Shown here one piece after another: positions 50,013 to 58,958 of a stretch of DNA of 64,000 bases. The notes beneath the pieces are model-generated. The model worked only from the letters and a program-made list of their open reading frames with translations, made no database searches and was not told the origin of the DNA. The stretch is from Asticcacaulis machinosus (GTDB taxonomy: Bacteria; Pseudomonadota; Alphaproteobacteria; Caulobacterales; Caulobacteraceae). Each line of letters begins with the position of its first letter. Within the stretch, counting starts at the first letter, position 1. Location: the NCBI RefSeq assembly GCF_028550435.1, contig NZ_JAQQKV010000003.1:62001-126000 (forward strand). The letters run 5' to 3'. Both the position numbers and the translations under genes were made by a program.

Positions 50013-51548
50013 ATGGGGAAACTCGATTTGAAGTCGCTTCTGAAGAACAAGACCAGCCTGGTCGGCGGCATTGTCGGTCTGGCGCTGGGCGCCACCGTGG
50101 CCGCCGGGGCCATGACGGGTATCGCCAACCTCGATAACCTCACGGGTGGTTATGACGGCGCCAAGCTTATCAAAACCCAAGATCTGACGCCGGTTAAGCC
50201 GCCCGCAGGCGCGCCAATGTCGTTTGCCGACATCATTGATCGCGTGTCACCTGCGGTCGTGTCGATCGAGACCAAGGGTAAGGTCAAGGTGCCGCAAGGC
50301 ATGCCGATGATCCCCGGTTTCAACTTCCCCGGCCAGCCTCAGCCCGGTCAGGAAGCGCCTGAACAAGAAGTGCGCGGCGCAGGCTCAGGCTTCTTCATTT
50401 CCGGTGATGGTTACATCGTCACCAACAACCACGTTATTGCCGAAGCCGATGAAATCACCGTCAAGCTGACCAATGACCAAAAGCTGAAAGCCACCGTGGT
50501 CGGGCGCGATCCAAACACCGATCTGGCCGTGCTCAAAGTCGAGGGCAAGAACTTTCCGTTCGTCAATTTCGAGCTGGAAACCAAGCCGAGGGTCGGTGAC
50601 TGGGTCATCGCGGTCGGCAATCCGTTCGGCTTTTCGGGTACGGCCACCGCCGGTATCGTCTCGGCCTATGGTCGTGACATCGGTGAGCAATATGTCGATT
50701 ACCTGCAAATCGATGCGCCGATCAACCGCGGTAACTCCGGCGGGCCGACCTTTGACCTTTATGGCCGTGTGATCGGTGTCAACACCGCTATCATCACGCC
50801 GTCGGGCGCGTCGGCAGGGGTTGGTTTTGCCATTCCGGCTGAGATCGCCCATTCGATCACCCAAAAGCTGATCAAGGGCGGTAAGATTGAGCGCGGCTAT
50901 ATCGGCGTCACGGTCAGCGGCATTACCGAGGAAATCGGCGAAAGCTTAGGCACGACCGATCTGGATGGTGCCTTCATCAGCGATGTCACCAAGGGCGGGC
51001 CTTCGGATAAGGCCGGGGTTCAGCCGGGCGATATTGTCCGCGCCGTCAACGGCGAAAAGATCAAGTCGAACACCGACCTGACCCGCCGGGTGGGCGCGGT
51101 GCGCGTCGGTGATAAGGTAACGCTTGATGTCATCCGTTCGGGTAAGCCGATTAAGCTGACGATCACGGCAGCCCTGCGTCCGACCGATGAGGAACTGAAC
51201 AAGGGTCTGCCCGGTGGTTCGGATCCGTCTTCGCCTGACGCGCCGGCCAATGCGCCGGGGGTTCTGGGCCTCAGCCTCAAGCCGGTATCGCCCGAAACCC
51301 GTAAGAGCTATGGCATCGAAGAGGGTGTTGCCGGTCTGGTCATCACCTCGGTGACGCCGGACTCGGATGCAGGCAAAAAAGGCGTTAAGCCCGGCATGGT
51401 CGTGGTGCGGATCGATAACCGTCCGGTCACGACGGTGGCGGACTTTAACCGTATTGTCGATGAACTGAAAAAGGCTGGCCGCCCCAGTGTTCTGCTGATG
51501 GTCAATGCCGATGGCCGCAATGTCCCGCTGCCGCTGAGTTTGAAGTAG
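50013..51548 (+). CDS. degP: Periplasmic serine protease DegP/HtrA
   Basis: 511 aa. N-terminal membrane segment (TSLVGGIVGLALGATVAAGAM) with no obvious cleavage site, so probably anchored. Protease domain: His in YIVTNNHVIAEADE, Asp in NTDLAVLKVEG, Ser in RGNSGGPTFDLYGRVIGVN. Two PDZ domains follow (GAFISDVTKGGPSDKAGVQPGDIVRAVNG and GLVITSVTPDSDAGKKGVKPGMVVVRIDN). It degrades or refolds damaged envelope proteins. Upstream of a two-component pair, as in related Caulobacterales. Confidence 0.94.
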   Translation: MGKLDLKSLLKNKTSLVGGIVGLALGATVAAGAMTGIANLDNLTGGYDGAKLIKTQDLTPVKPPAGAPMSFADIIDRVSPAVVSIETKGKVKVPQGMPMIPGFNFPGQPQPGQEAPEQEVRGAGSGFFISGDGYIVTNNHVIAEADEITVKLTNDQKLKATVVGRDPNTDLAVLKVEGKNFPFVNFELETKPRVGDWVIAVGNPFGFSGTATAGIVSAYGRDIGEQYVDYLQIDAPINRGNSGGPTFDLYGRVIGVNTAIITPSGASAGVGFAIPAEIAHSITQKLIKGGKIERGYIGVTVSGITEEIGESLGTTDLDGAFISDVTKGGPSDKAGVQPGDIVRAVNGEKIKSNTDLTRRVGAVRVGDKVTLDVIRSGKPIKLTITAALRPTDEELNKGLPGGSDPSSPDAPANAPGVLGLSLKPVSPETRKSYGIEEGVAGLVITSVTPDSDAGKKGVKPGMVVVRIDNRPVTTVADFNRIVDELKKAGRPSVLLMVNADGRNVPLPLSLK

Positions 51549-51558
51549 TTTAGCCGTC

Positions 51559-51682
51559 TTTCTCCTCCCCATTTTATGGGGAGGTGGCTGTGAGCATTGC
51601 GAACAGACGGAGGGGTATGGCTGGCGAAGATACCCCTCCGTCTCGTAAAACTCGACACCTCCCCACAATGTGGGGAGGAGAG
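51559..51682. repeat. Palindromic intergenic element, copy 17 (complete type A)
   Basis: TTCTCCTCCCCATTTTATGGGG and CCCCACAATGTGGGGAGGAG ends, left stem CTGT...ACAG, GACGGAGGGG and CCCCTCCGTC boxes. It follows degP and precedes its terminator. Confidence 0.9.
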
Positions 51683-51709
51683 TCTATTACGGTTATTTCA
51701 TTTGTAATC

Positions 51710-51751
51710 AGGGTTCTGAATCATTTAGGTTCAGAACCCTGAGCCTTTTTT
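51710..51751 (+). terminator. Intrinsic terminator after degP
   Basis: AGGGTTCTGAA and TTCAGAACCCT pair over 11 bases around a nine-base loop, followed by GAGCC and six T. It separates degP from the response regulator. Confidence 0.88.
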
Positions 51752-51766
51752 ACGCATGGACTTACC

Positions 51767-52444
51767 GTGACCCACGTTCTGATCGTCGAAGATGACACCG
51801 AAGCGGCCTTAAGCCTTCAGCGCGGGCTAAAAGAGGCCGGCATGACGGCCACGGTTACCCATGACGGGGAGGCGGGGCTTGCGGCCCTGCGCGGGGACGC
51901 TGAATTTGATGTGGTGGTGCTTGACCGCATGATGCCGGGACTGGATGGGGTGTCGATGCTGGAAATCGCAAGGTCCGAGGGTATCGACGTGCCGGTGCTG
52001 TTTTTAAGTGCGCTCGGTGACCTCGAAAACCGCGTCTATGGCCTGAAAGCCGGGGCCGATGATTATCTGGTCAAACCCTATGCTTTGGTTGAATTGCTGG
52101 CTCGCGTCGAAGCTCTGGCGCGCCGTAAGGACAAAGATCCGGTCGAGACGGTGCTTAAGGTCGGTGAGCTGGAGATGAACCTGATCAACCGTCAGGTTAA
52201 GCGGGCCGGGACCCTGATTGACCTGCAACCGCGTGAGTTTCAGTTGCTGGAATTCCTGATCCGCCATGTCGGGCAAAATGTCACTCGCACCATGTTGCTG
52301 GAAAAGGTCTGGGCCTATCATTTCGACCCGCAAACCAATGTCATCGATGTGCATATTTCACGCCTGCGCTCAAAGCTGGATAAGGGTTTCGATAAGCCTA
52401 TGCTGCATACGGTGCGTGGCGAAGGTTATCAGTTAAAGGCGTAA
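51767..52444 (+). CDS. OmpR-family response regulator
   Basis: 225 aa from a GTG at 51767. Receiver: HVLIVEDDTEAALSL, Asp in FDVVVLDRMMPGLDGV, LFLSALGDLENRV, Lys in DDYLVKPYA. Winged helix: LQPREFQLLEFLIRHVGQNVTRTMLLEKVWAYHFDPQTNVIDVHISRLRSKLD, TVRGEGYQLKA. Partner is the kinase at 52602. A palindromic element sits between the two genes. Confidence 0.93.
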   Translation: MTHVLIVEDDTEAALSLQRGLKEAGMTATVTHDGEAGLAALRGDAEFDVVVLDRMMPGLDGVSMLEIARSEGIDVPVLFLSALGDLENRVYGLKAGADDYLVKPYALVELLARVEALARRKDKDPVETVLKVGELEMNLINRQVKRAGTLIDLQPREFQLLEFLIRHVGQNVTRTMLLEKVWAYHFDPQTNVIDVHISRLRSKLDKGFDKPMLHTVRGEGYQLKA

Positions 52445-52460
52445 GCCGTGATCGTAAGAG

Positions 52461-52575
52461 ACCCCTCCACCGCTTCGCGGTCCCCCTCCCCATCTTCGAT
52501 GGGGCGGAGAAAAGGGGGCTTCCCTCTCCTCCCTACGCTTGCGTGGGGAGGGGGACCGCGAAGCGGTGGAGGGGT
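52461..52575. repeat. Palindromic intergenic element, copy 18 (inside-out order)
   Basis: Here the outer arms are ACCCCTCCACCGCTTCGCGG and CCGCGAAGCGGTGGAGGGGT, with the CTCCTCCCTACG and GGGGCGGAG boxes in the centre. The usual half-element order is reversed, as if two half elements had joined back to back. Confidence 0.87.
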
Positions 52576-52601
52576 AAATCTATGGAACGCCTGATCTGAC
52601 C

Positions 52602-54149
52602 ATGTCCAAACCGCCCACCCCGAAAAAAAACTTCAACCCCCTAAACGCCCTCGGGGCGTTTCTGGCCTGGGCGGGCGGATTATTCCGGCCGACCTATTTC
52701 AGGCAGACGCCGTTCCGGCTGACGCTGGTGTTCATCACCGTCTATTCATTCGTGGCGGTGCTGATCTTTGCCTATGTCTATGTGGCGACGTCGGCGGAAA
52801 ACCGGGCGGTGACGGATGCGCAGGTCTCGGCCCGCCTTGATGGTCTGCAACAGCTTTACCGTGAACGGGGTGAGGCCGAGGTCAAGGCCCGCCTGCGTCA
52901 GGACGACATCACCGAATGGTTCTTCATCAAGGGCATTTATAACTCGAACGGCGAGATGGTCGCCCAGAATAAACGCGCCTCGCTTGAGATGTCGACTGAG
53001 GTGTTAAGCCGTATCCGCGCACAGGTCGATACGCCCCAGATCGAAGGCCGGATGCTGGGCGAAGCGCCGGGCCGCAGCGATTTTGTCATCAATTTCCGCA
53101 GCTATAATAATGACGGTTCCATGCGTAAATACCGCTATCGCGGGCAGGGACTGCGCATCGATCCGGATCGTTACCTGTTTGTGGCGATGGATATGTCGTG
53201 GACGGACGAAGGCTTTGACAAGGGCTTTACCGCCTTGTGGGGCGGCGCGATTCTGGTGGTGTTCATGGGGCTATTTGCCGGCATGATCATCAATCAGGAA
53301 GTGTCGCGCTCGGTACAGGGCCTGATGAGCGTGCTCAGAAGCGCCGAGCAGGGCGATCTTAAGGTGCGGGTGCCGCTGCGCCATTCGGGGGATGAATTTG
53401 ATGCCCTGGCCACTCAGGTCAATCAGGTGCTCGACCGCGTTGAAAAAAATGTCGGCAGCCTGAAATATGCCGGTGACGCCATCGCCCATGATCTGCGCAC
53501 GCCCTTGTCGCGGTTGCGGTCTAACCTTGAACTGTCACTGTATGATGTCGAAAAAGACCCCTCAAAGGCTGAGGACGCCTTGTCGCGGGCATTGACCGAA
53601 ACCGATCAGTTGCTGCGCACGTTCCAGACGGTGTTTGCCATTTCGCGCCTTCAGGCGGCGGGGCAGGCGCCTGATCCGAAACTGTTTGATGCCACAGCGC
53701 TGGCGGCTGATATGGCCGAACTTTATGAACTGTCGGCCGCGGATAAGGGCCTTGAGTTCGAGGCGGAGATAGAGCCGAACGTGTGGGTTATGGGTAACCG
53801 TGATTTTCTGGCGCAATCACTGGCCAACCTGCTCGATAACGCTATCAAATATACGGCGGTGGGCGGGATCACCTTCCGGTTGCGTAAGACCTCACGCGGG
53901 GAGATCGAGTTCTCGATCACCGACACCGGCATGGGCGTGCCCGAAGCCGACCGCGCCCGCATTGTTGAGCGTTTTGTGCGGCTGGAACAGAGCCGCTCCC
54001 TGCCCGGTGTGGGGTTGGGTCTGTCTATGGTGGCGGCGGTGGCCGAGGCTCACAAAGGCCGTCTGGTCATCGACGAAGGGCCGGGCCGGTTCAATGATCA
54101 GGGGCCGGGATTGCGTACGGCCTTGGTTCTGCCGCCCACTCAAGGCTGA
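52602..54149 (+). CDS. Sensor histidine kinase, 3' end matched by a second copy
   Basis: 515 aa. Membrane helices about 41-64 (FRLTLVFITVYSFVAVLIFAYVYV) and 212-232 (ALWGGAILVVFMGLFAGMIIN), periplasmic sensor between them, HAMP domain (QGLMSVLRSAEQGDLKVRVPLRHSGDEFDALATQVNQVLDR), H-box DAIAHDLRTPLSRLRSNLE, N-box LANLLDNAIKY, G1 ITDTGMGVPE, G2 PGVGLGLSMVAAVAEAHKG. The last 138 bases (54012-54149) have a diverged twin at 60794-60931. It is the last core gene before the galactonate-type island. Confidence 0.93.
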   Translation: MSKPPTPKKNFNPLNALGAFLAWAGGLFRPTYFRQTPFRLTLVFITVYSFVAVLIFAYVYVATSAENRAVTDAQVSARLDGLQQLYRERGEAEVKARLRQDDITEWFFIKGIYNSNGEMVAQNKRASLEMSTEVLSRIRAQVDTPQIEGRMLGEAPGRSDFVINFRSYNNDGSMRKYRYRGQGLRIDPDRYLFVAMDMSWTDEGFDKGFTALWGGAILVVFMGLFAGMIINQEVSRSVQGLMSVLRSAEQGDLKVRVPLRHSGDEFDALATQVNQVLDRVEKNVGSLKYAGDAIAHDLRTPLSRLRSNLELSLYDVEKDPSKAEDALSRALTETDQLLRTFQTVFAISRLQAAGQAPDPKLFDATALAADMAELYELSAADKGLEFEAEIEPNVWVMGNRDFLAQSLANLLDNAIKYTAVGGITFRLRKTSRGEIEFSITDTGMGVPEADRARIVERFVRLEQSRSLPGVGLGLSMVAAVAEAHKGRLVIDEGPGRFNDQGPGLRTALVLPPTQG

Positions 54150-54346
54150 GTGCCGGGCGGCAGGACGCAATTGCCGAAAACGTGGTTTCCACCAAAGCGA
54201 AATAAATTAATTTTGGCGGCTGCGACCTGTGAACCGAGAGAAAATTTCTTTAAGCATATATATAATACAAATGTTGATTTTAGCCTGATCTTTGTTAATA
54301 GTCGCAGCACGCCCCGTCAGAGCGGCGACTTTTACAGGAGAGCGAC
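54150..54346. promoter_or_regulatory. AT-rich promoter region of the galactonate-type island
   Basis: Much lower GC than the flanks (TTTAAGCATATATATAATAC near 54250). It carries the island's leader with AGGAG seven bases before the transporter ATG. A GntR operator is likely here, but I could not define one. Confidence 0.45.
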
Positions 54347-55786
54347 ATGGCTGTAATTATGGGCGGCTCAGGTGGCGGCGATCCGGTGACACCGGGCAGA
54401 CTGAATATCGGATATATCTGGGTTATTTCCGCCATAGCGGCGCTGGGCGGCTTGCTGTTCGGCTATGACTGGGTCGTCGTCGGTGGTGCCAAGCCGTTTT
54501 ACGAAGCCTATTTCGGACTGACGTCGGAAGTTCTGGTCGGCTGGGCCAACAGTTGCGCATTGCTGGGCTGTCTGGCCGGATCGATACTGGCAGGGTTTAT
54601 GTCCGACCGGTTCGGGCGCAAGCCGCTTTTGATCCTATCGGCCATACTTTTTGCGTCATCGTCGATCCTGACCGGATGGGCGACTTCGTTCGATGCGTTT
54701 ATCATCTGGCGCATAGTCGGTGGAGTGGCCATCGGCGTGGTGTCCAATGTATCCCCGACCTATATTGCCGAAATCAGCCCGCCGGCCTGGCGCGGGCGGC
54801 TGGTGACGCTTAATCAGCTAACCCTCGTGGTCGGCATACTGGCGGCGCAGATCGTCAATCTGCTGATTGCCGGTTCCGGCACGGAGGCTACCAGCCATGA
54901 AGCCATTCGCGCCACCTGGGCCGGAGAATATGGCTGGCGCTGGATGTTTACAGCCGTGGCGGTGCCTTCGATTGTGTTTCTGGTCTGCGCGTTATTTGTG
55001 CCGGAGAGCCCGCGTTGGTTGGTCAAGGCGGGAGCGATAGATAAGGCAAAGGCCGTCTTTGCGCGTATCGGTGATGACACCTATGCGCAGGCGCAGGTCA
55101 ACGATGCCGTCCACAATTTAAGCCAGAACAGCGCCCGCGTCAGTTGGCGTGAACTGTTCCGTCCCGCCCTGTTGGCGGTTCTGATGATGGGTATAGGCCT
55201 TGCCGTGCTTCAGCAATGGAGCGGCACCAATGTCATCTTCAACTATGCCGAAGAAATCTATCGCGGAGCGGGCTATGACCTGAGCGGCATCATGTTCAAC
55301 ATCGTTATTACCGGTGCGATCAATCTGATCTTTACGCTGGTCGCCACCGCCTTTGTGGACCGGGCCGGGCGCAGAGCGCTGATGCTGTGGGGGGCAGGCG
55401 GCATGGCGCTCATTCATGGCTGTCTGGGGCTGGCGTTTTTCATGAACATCACCGGCGTAGTCGTGCTGGGCCTGACCTTGGCGGTCATTGCGCTTTATGC
55501 CATGTCGCTGGCGCCAATTACCTGGGTGCTGCTGTCGGAAATTTTCCCGACCCGCATACGAGGATTGGCCATGTCGATTTCCGTCTCAGCCCTGTGGATT
55601 GCCTGCTTTGCGGTCACCTTTACCTTCCCGATCATGAACGCCGCGTTGGGCGCGTCAGGGACATTCTGGTGTTACGGTCTGATCTGCCTGTTTGGGTTTT
55701 TCCTGATCCGCAAGTTTGTGCCCGAAACCAAGGGCCGGTCGCTGGAAGAGATCGAAGCCCAGCTTGGCGTGTCTAAGGGCGCATAG
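54347..55786 (+). CDS. Sugar porter MFS transporter
   Basis: 479 aa, twelve helices, sugar porter (SP) branch. Seen: ALGGLLFGYDWVVVGGAK (helix 1), SDRFGRKPLL and the loop-8 counterpart VDRAGRRALML, PESPRWLVKAG at the end of helix 6, QQWSGTNVIFNYAEEIY (helix 7 sugar site QQ-x-S-G-x-N), and PETKGRSLEEIE near the C-terminus. In this context it probably imports galactose, arabinose-like sugars or a derivative feeding the galactonate route. First gene of the island operon. Confidence 0.9.
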   Translation: MAVIMGGSGGGDPVTPGRLNIGYIWVISAIAALGGLLFGYDWVVVGGAKPFYEAYFGLTSEVLVGWANSCALLGCLAGSILAGFMSDRFGRKPLLILSAILFASSSILTGWATSFDAFIIWRIVGGVAIGVVSNVSPTYIAEISPPAWRGRLVTLNQLTLVVGILAAQIVNLLIAGSGTEATSHEAIRATWAGEYGWRWMFTAVAVPSIVFLVCALFVPESPRWLVKAGAIDKAKAVFARIGDDTYAQAQVNDAVHNLSQNSARVSWRELFRPALLAVLMMGIGLAVLQQWSGTNVIFNYAEEIYRGAGYDLSGIMFNIVITGAINLIFTLVATAFVDRAGRRALMLWGAGGMALIHGCLGLAFFMNITGVVVLGLTLAVIALYAMSLAPITWVLLSEIFPTRIRGLAMSISVSALWIACFAVTFTFPIMNAALGASGTFWCYGLICLFGFFLIRKFVPETKGRSLEEIEAQLGVSKGA

Positions 55787-55789
55787 GTG

Positions 55790-56515
55790 ATGGCCGTGGT
55801 ATCGCGCATGGGTTCGGCTATGGGTAACGCCACTCAGGCCATTGTCCAGACTCTGGGGACGGCCATCGTGACCGGTCAGTATGACGGCCAGCCGTTTCCG
55901 TCGGAAAAGGCGCTATGTGAGCAGTTTGCCGCGGCCCGCACCATAGTGCGCGAAGCGGTCAAGATGCTGGCCGCCAAGGGGCTGATCACCTCCCGCCCGC
56001 GTCAGGGCATCCGCATTGCGTCTGAGGATGACTGGAACCTGTTTGATACGGATGTACTCAGTTGGCTGCTGGAGCGGCGGTTTTCGCCGGAACTATTGCT
56101 CGATTTTATGGAAATGCGGCTGGCGGTCGAGCCTTCGGCCGCGGCACTGGCCGCCACACACGCCAGCGATGCCCAGAAAGCGGCGATCCGCGAGGCGGTT
56201 GAGCGCATGTATGCGGCGTCGCGCGGCGAAGAGGATGACCTGCGCGCCGATGTGGCTTTTCATGTGGCGGTGCTGGAGGCCAGCGGTAACCGCTTTTTCA
56301 AGCAAACCCGCGTCATGATCGCTACGGCCCTGACCATCAGCATCCGCTACACCAACCGCGTTAAGGGCGTCGCCCACGCCAGCGCGCAGGATCACGATAC
56401 GGTGGCGCGGGCCATACTGCGTGGCGAGCCTGTCCTTGCCCGCACCGCCATGCACAACCTGCTCGAAGGGGCGTTTGATCTGGTCAAAAGCCAGATCACG
56501 CCTGCCAAACCCTAA
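55790..56515 (+). CDS. GntR/FadR-type regulator, DgoR-like
   Basis: 241 aa. Winged helix: IVQTLGTAIVTGQYDGQPFPSEKALCEQFAAARTIVREAVKMLAAKGLITSRPRQGIRI. FCD domain: LLDFMEMRLAVEPSAAALAA, DVAFHVAVLEASGNRFF (Asp, His), AQDHDTVARAILRGEPVLARTAMHNLLEGAF. DgoR of E. coli has this build and sits beside dgoD. A GTG one codon earlier is an alternative start. It lies four bases after the transporter and 17 before dgoD, so all are one transcript. Confidence 0.87.
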   Translation: MAVVSRMGSAMGNATQAIVQTLGTAIVTGQYDGQPFPSEKALCEQFAAARTIVREAVKMLAAKGLITSRPRQGIRIASEDDWNLFDTDVLSWLLERRFSPELLLDFMEMRLAVEPSAAALAATHASDAQKAAIREAVERMYAASRGEEDDLRADVAFHVAVLEASGNRFFKQTRVMIATALTISIRYTNRVKGVAHASAQDHDTVARAILRGEPVLARTAMHNLLEGAFDLVKSQITPAKP

Positions 56516-56532
56516 CCCTCTGGAAAATCCGA

Positions 56533-57687
56533 ATGACGCTCTCATCGCCTATTATCAAGATCGAAACTCTGCCCGTGCCGCCGCGCTGGCTGTTTGTGCG
56601 GGTGGAAACCGAAGATGGTCGCGTCGGCTGGGGCGAAGCGTCGCTGGAAGGCCATACCGAAGCGGTTGACGGGGCGTTTGCCTCCCTGCGCGACCGCTTT
56701 ATCGGTGCTGATCCGTCCCGCATCGAAGATATGTGGCAGACGGCCTATCGTCTGGGGTTCTACCGCGGCGGGCCGGTGCTGATGTCGGCTCTGTCGGGGC
56801 TTGATCAGGCGCTGTGGGACCTTAAGGGCAAGGCGCTGAATGTGCCGGTCTGGCAGATGCTGGGCGGTGCGGTGCGTGACCAGATCCCGGTCTATGCCTG
56901 GATTGGCGGCGACCGTCCGTCTGATGTGGTCGAGGCCGCCCGCGTGCGCAAAAGCCAAGGGTTTAACTGCGTCAAGATGAACGGCACTGAGGATCTGGGT
57001 TGGCTCGATTCCCCCAAGGCGCTGGATGCGACGGTTGAGCGGCTTGAGGCGGTCAAGGCCGAGGGCATGGATGCCGGCCTTGATTTTCATGGCCGGGTCC
57101 ATAAGCCGATGGTGCGGCAACTGGCGCGCGCCCTTGAGCCCCTTCGGCCTTTGTTTATCGAGGAACCGCTGCTGAGTGAGCACCCGGAAGGCATCAAGCA
57201 GTTGTCCCTGCAAACCACCATCCCGATCGCGCTGGGGGAGCGGCTCTACAGCCGTTGGGACATCAAACCGTTCCTTGAGGCGGCCTCAATCGACATCCTG
57301 CAACCCGACCTGAGCCACGCCGGTGGTATCTCTGAGGTCAGGCGTATGGCCGCGATGGCCGAAGCCTATGACGTGGCCCTGGCACCCCATTGTCCGCTCG
57401 GGCCGATTGCGCTGGCGGCCTGTATGCAGGTGGCCGCGTCGACGCCGAATTTTGTCATTCAGGAAATGTCGCTGGGCATCCACTACAACACGGGCGGCCA
57501 TGACCTGTTGAGCTATATGACCAATCCCGAAGTGTTCGACGTGAACGACGGCATGGTGGCGGTGCTGACCGGGCCGGGGCTGGGGGTCGAGATTGATGAA
57601 GACAAGGTCCGCCGCTTAAGCCGCGACTGTCCCCCGTGGCGCAACCCGGTCTGGCGCGGGCCGGACGGCTATGTGAGGGAATGGTGA
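56533..57687 (+). CDS. dgoD: D-galactonate dehydratase
   Basis: 384 aa enolase-superfamily enzyme, close in length and pattern to E. coli DgoD: PPRWLFVRVETEDGRVGWGE, DPSRIEDMWQTAYRLGFYRGGPVLMSA, DQALWDLKGKALNVPVWQMLGG, metal ligands in GLDFHGRVHKP, LFIEEPLL and IALGERLYSRWD, then LQPDLSHAGGISE and the catalytic His in LAPHCPLGPIALAA. It converts D-galactonate to 2-keto-3-deoxygalactonate. The kinase and aldolase of the pathway are not in this window. Confidence 0.93.
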   Translation: MTLSSPIIKIETLPVPPRWLFVRVETEDGRVGWGEASLEGHTEAVDGAFASLRDRFIGADPSRIEDMWQTAYRLGFYRGGPVLMSALSGLDQALWDLKGKALNVPVWQMLGGAVRDQIPVYAWIGGDRPSDVVEAARVRKSQGFNCVKMNGTEDLGWLDSPKALDATVERLEAVKAEGMDAGLDFHGRVHKPMVRQLARALEPLRPLFIEEPLLSEHPEGIKQLSLQTTIPIALGERLYSRWDIKPFLEAASIDILQPDLSHAGGISEVRRMAAMAEAYDVALAPHCPLGPIALAACMQVAASTPNFVIQEMSLGIHYNTGGHDLLSYMTNPEVFDVNDGMVAVLTGPGLGVEIDEDKVRRLSRDCPPWRNPVWRGPDGYVREW

Positions 57688-58406
57688 TGCGCTTTGCTGG
57701 CAAAACATTTTTGATCACCGGTGCCGCCAGCGGGATCGGTCTTGCGGCGGCGCAGCGTCTGGCGGGTGAGGGGGCGAACCTTGCCCTGATCGACCGTAAT
57801 GCCGGGGCTATTGATGCCGTGGCGGCGGAACTGGGCGCGCTGGCGCTACCTTGCGATGTCGCTGATGAGGTGGCGCTTAAGGCCGCTTATGATCAGGCAT
57901 TGGTCCATTTCGGCTATATCGACGGGTTGGTCAATGTCGCCGGCGTCATGATCTATAAAGGTTTGGGCGAGCTTTCTGGCGATGACTGGCACCGGCTGAT
58001 GAGCATCAATTTCTATGCCGCCGCTAACCTGACCCAAAGGGCGTTTGCCACCATGACCCGCGGCGGCAGTCTGGTCTTTGTCGGCAGTATCCATAATGTG
58101 CAGACCTCGCCTCTGGTTGGGCCTTATGCGGCGGCCAAGGCGGCTCTGTCGTCTCTGGCGCGCACCGCTTCGATTGAAGGTAAGGCGTTGAATATCCGCG
58201 CCAATGCCGTCCTGCCGGGGGCGGTCGATACGCCGCTGTTGCGCGAAAGCCCAAATATCAAATCCGGCGCCGAAGTGCTCGACCCCGCCGATATCGGCAG
58301 ACCCGAAGACATCGCGGCGGCCATTGCCTTCTTGCTCAGTGATGATGCGGCGTTTGTGACCGGTGCGTCGATAGTGGTTGATGGCGGGCGCCTGGCCAAA
58401 CTTTAA
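57687..58406 (+). CDS. Short-chain dehydrogenase/reductase
   Basis: 239 aa classical SDR. Cofactor site TGAASGIGLAAAQRL with Asp after strand 2 (LALIDRN), so NAD is likely; NVAGVM, the catalytic Ser in VFVGSIHNVQ and Y-x-x-x-K in YAAAKAAL; C-terminal ITGASIVVDGGRL-like end (VTGASIVVDGG). Located one base after dgoD (TGATG), so it probably oxidises a sugar to the lactone or acid that DgoD uses, for example galactose; this is inference. An upstream in-frame start would overlap dgoD. Confidence 0.87.
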   Translation: MRFAGKTFLITGAASGIGLAAAQRLAGEGANLALIDRNAGAIDAVAAELGALALPCDVADEVALKAAYDQALVHFGYIDGLVNVAGVMIYKGLGELSGDDWHRLMSINFYAAANLTQRAFATMTRGGSLVFVGSIHNVQTSPLVGPYAAAKAALSSLARTASIEGKALNIRANAVLPGAVDTPLLRESPNIKSGAEVLDPADIGRPEDIAAAIAFLLSDDAAFVTGASIVVDGGRLAKL

Positions 58407-58563
58407 CTGTGGCTGCCGGGGTATTGCAGATAGTCCGATCCGGATATTGATGCAGGCAATTCGGCACGAATGGTGACGCATGGCCCCCATGTCTGGTGAT
58501 AAAAAATTCCACAACACGCAACGGCGTTCCTCCGGTTAATGGCCCATTAAGGCAGATCGAATA

Positions 58564-58582
58564 ACCTTATAATTCATAAGGT
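58564..58582. promoter_or_regulatory. ACCTTAT-5nt-ATAAGGT palindrome
   Basis: Perfect seven-base arms about 23 bases before the ATG of the small membrane protein, in an AT-rich promoter-like stretch. Likely a repressor site; no regulator can be assigned. Confidence 0.55.
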
Positions 58583-58604
58583 AATTATATACTGTTGGGC
58601 AGGC

Positions 58605-58937
58605 ATGGCAGGGCATTTTACATCCACATCGGAAGCGATTGATTTCCGCTGGGTCGGGGCCGTGTTTGCGCTGTTTCTGGTGATGGGGCTGATGGTCTAT
58701 GCGTCCCCGCGTCCGGGCGGCAGTGTCGCGGTCATCGCATCACCATTTGCCAAAAACCTGACCGCCGCCGCGGTTGTTGTGCGGGCGGAGGGAATGTTTG
58801 AGGACAGTGCCTTGCGCGGGCAGATCATTATCGCCCAATCGGACAATCCCCGTTTCATCAGCGCCCTGTACGCCAGTGGCGCGCTTTTCGTATTCAATCC
58901 GCGCCTGCTGGCCGGATGTCGCCCACTAAAGGACTAA
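58605..58937 (+). CDS. Small membrane protein of unknown function
   Basis: 110 aa with one membrane helix (residues 14-33, FRWVGAVFALFLVMGLMVYA) and a short soluble domain (GGSVAVIASPFAKNLTAAAVVVRAEGMFEDSALRGQIIIAQSDNPRFISALYASGALFVFNPRLLAGC). I do not recognise a family. It precedes the chemoreceptor by 21 bases. Its last codons and stop lie in an 8-base tandem repeat, so changes in copy number would alter the last residues. Confidence 0.65.
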   Translation: MAGHFTSTSEAIDFRWVGAVFALFLVMGLMVYASPRPGGSVAVIASPFAKNLTAAAVVVRAEGMFEDSALRGQIIIAQSDNPRFISALYASGALFVFNPRLLAGCRPLKD

Positions 58938-58955
58938 AGGACTAAAGGACTAAAG
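58925..58955 (+). repeat. 8-base tandem repeat ACTAAAGG, about four units
   Basis: Three exact units plus ACTAAAG and a partial ACT. It contains the stop codon of the small membrane protein and the AAAGG-type ribosome binding region of the chemoreceptor at 58959. Confidence 0.9.
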
Positions 58956-58958
58956 ACT

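Noticed and set aside
54240-54300. DgoR operator before the island
   Set aside because: AT-rich and suggestive, but no clear palindrome of the expected kind.
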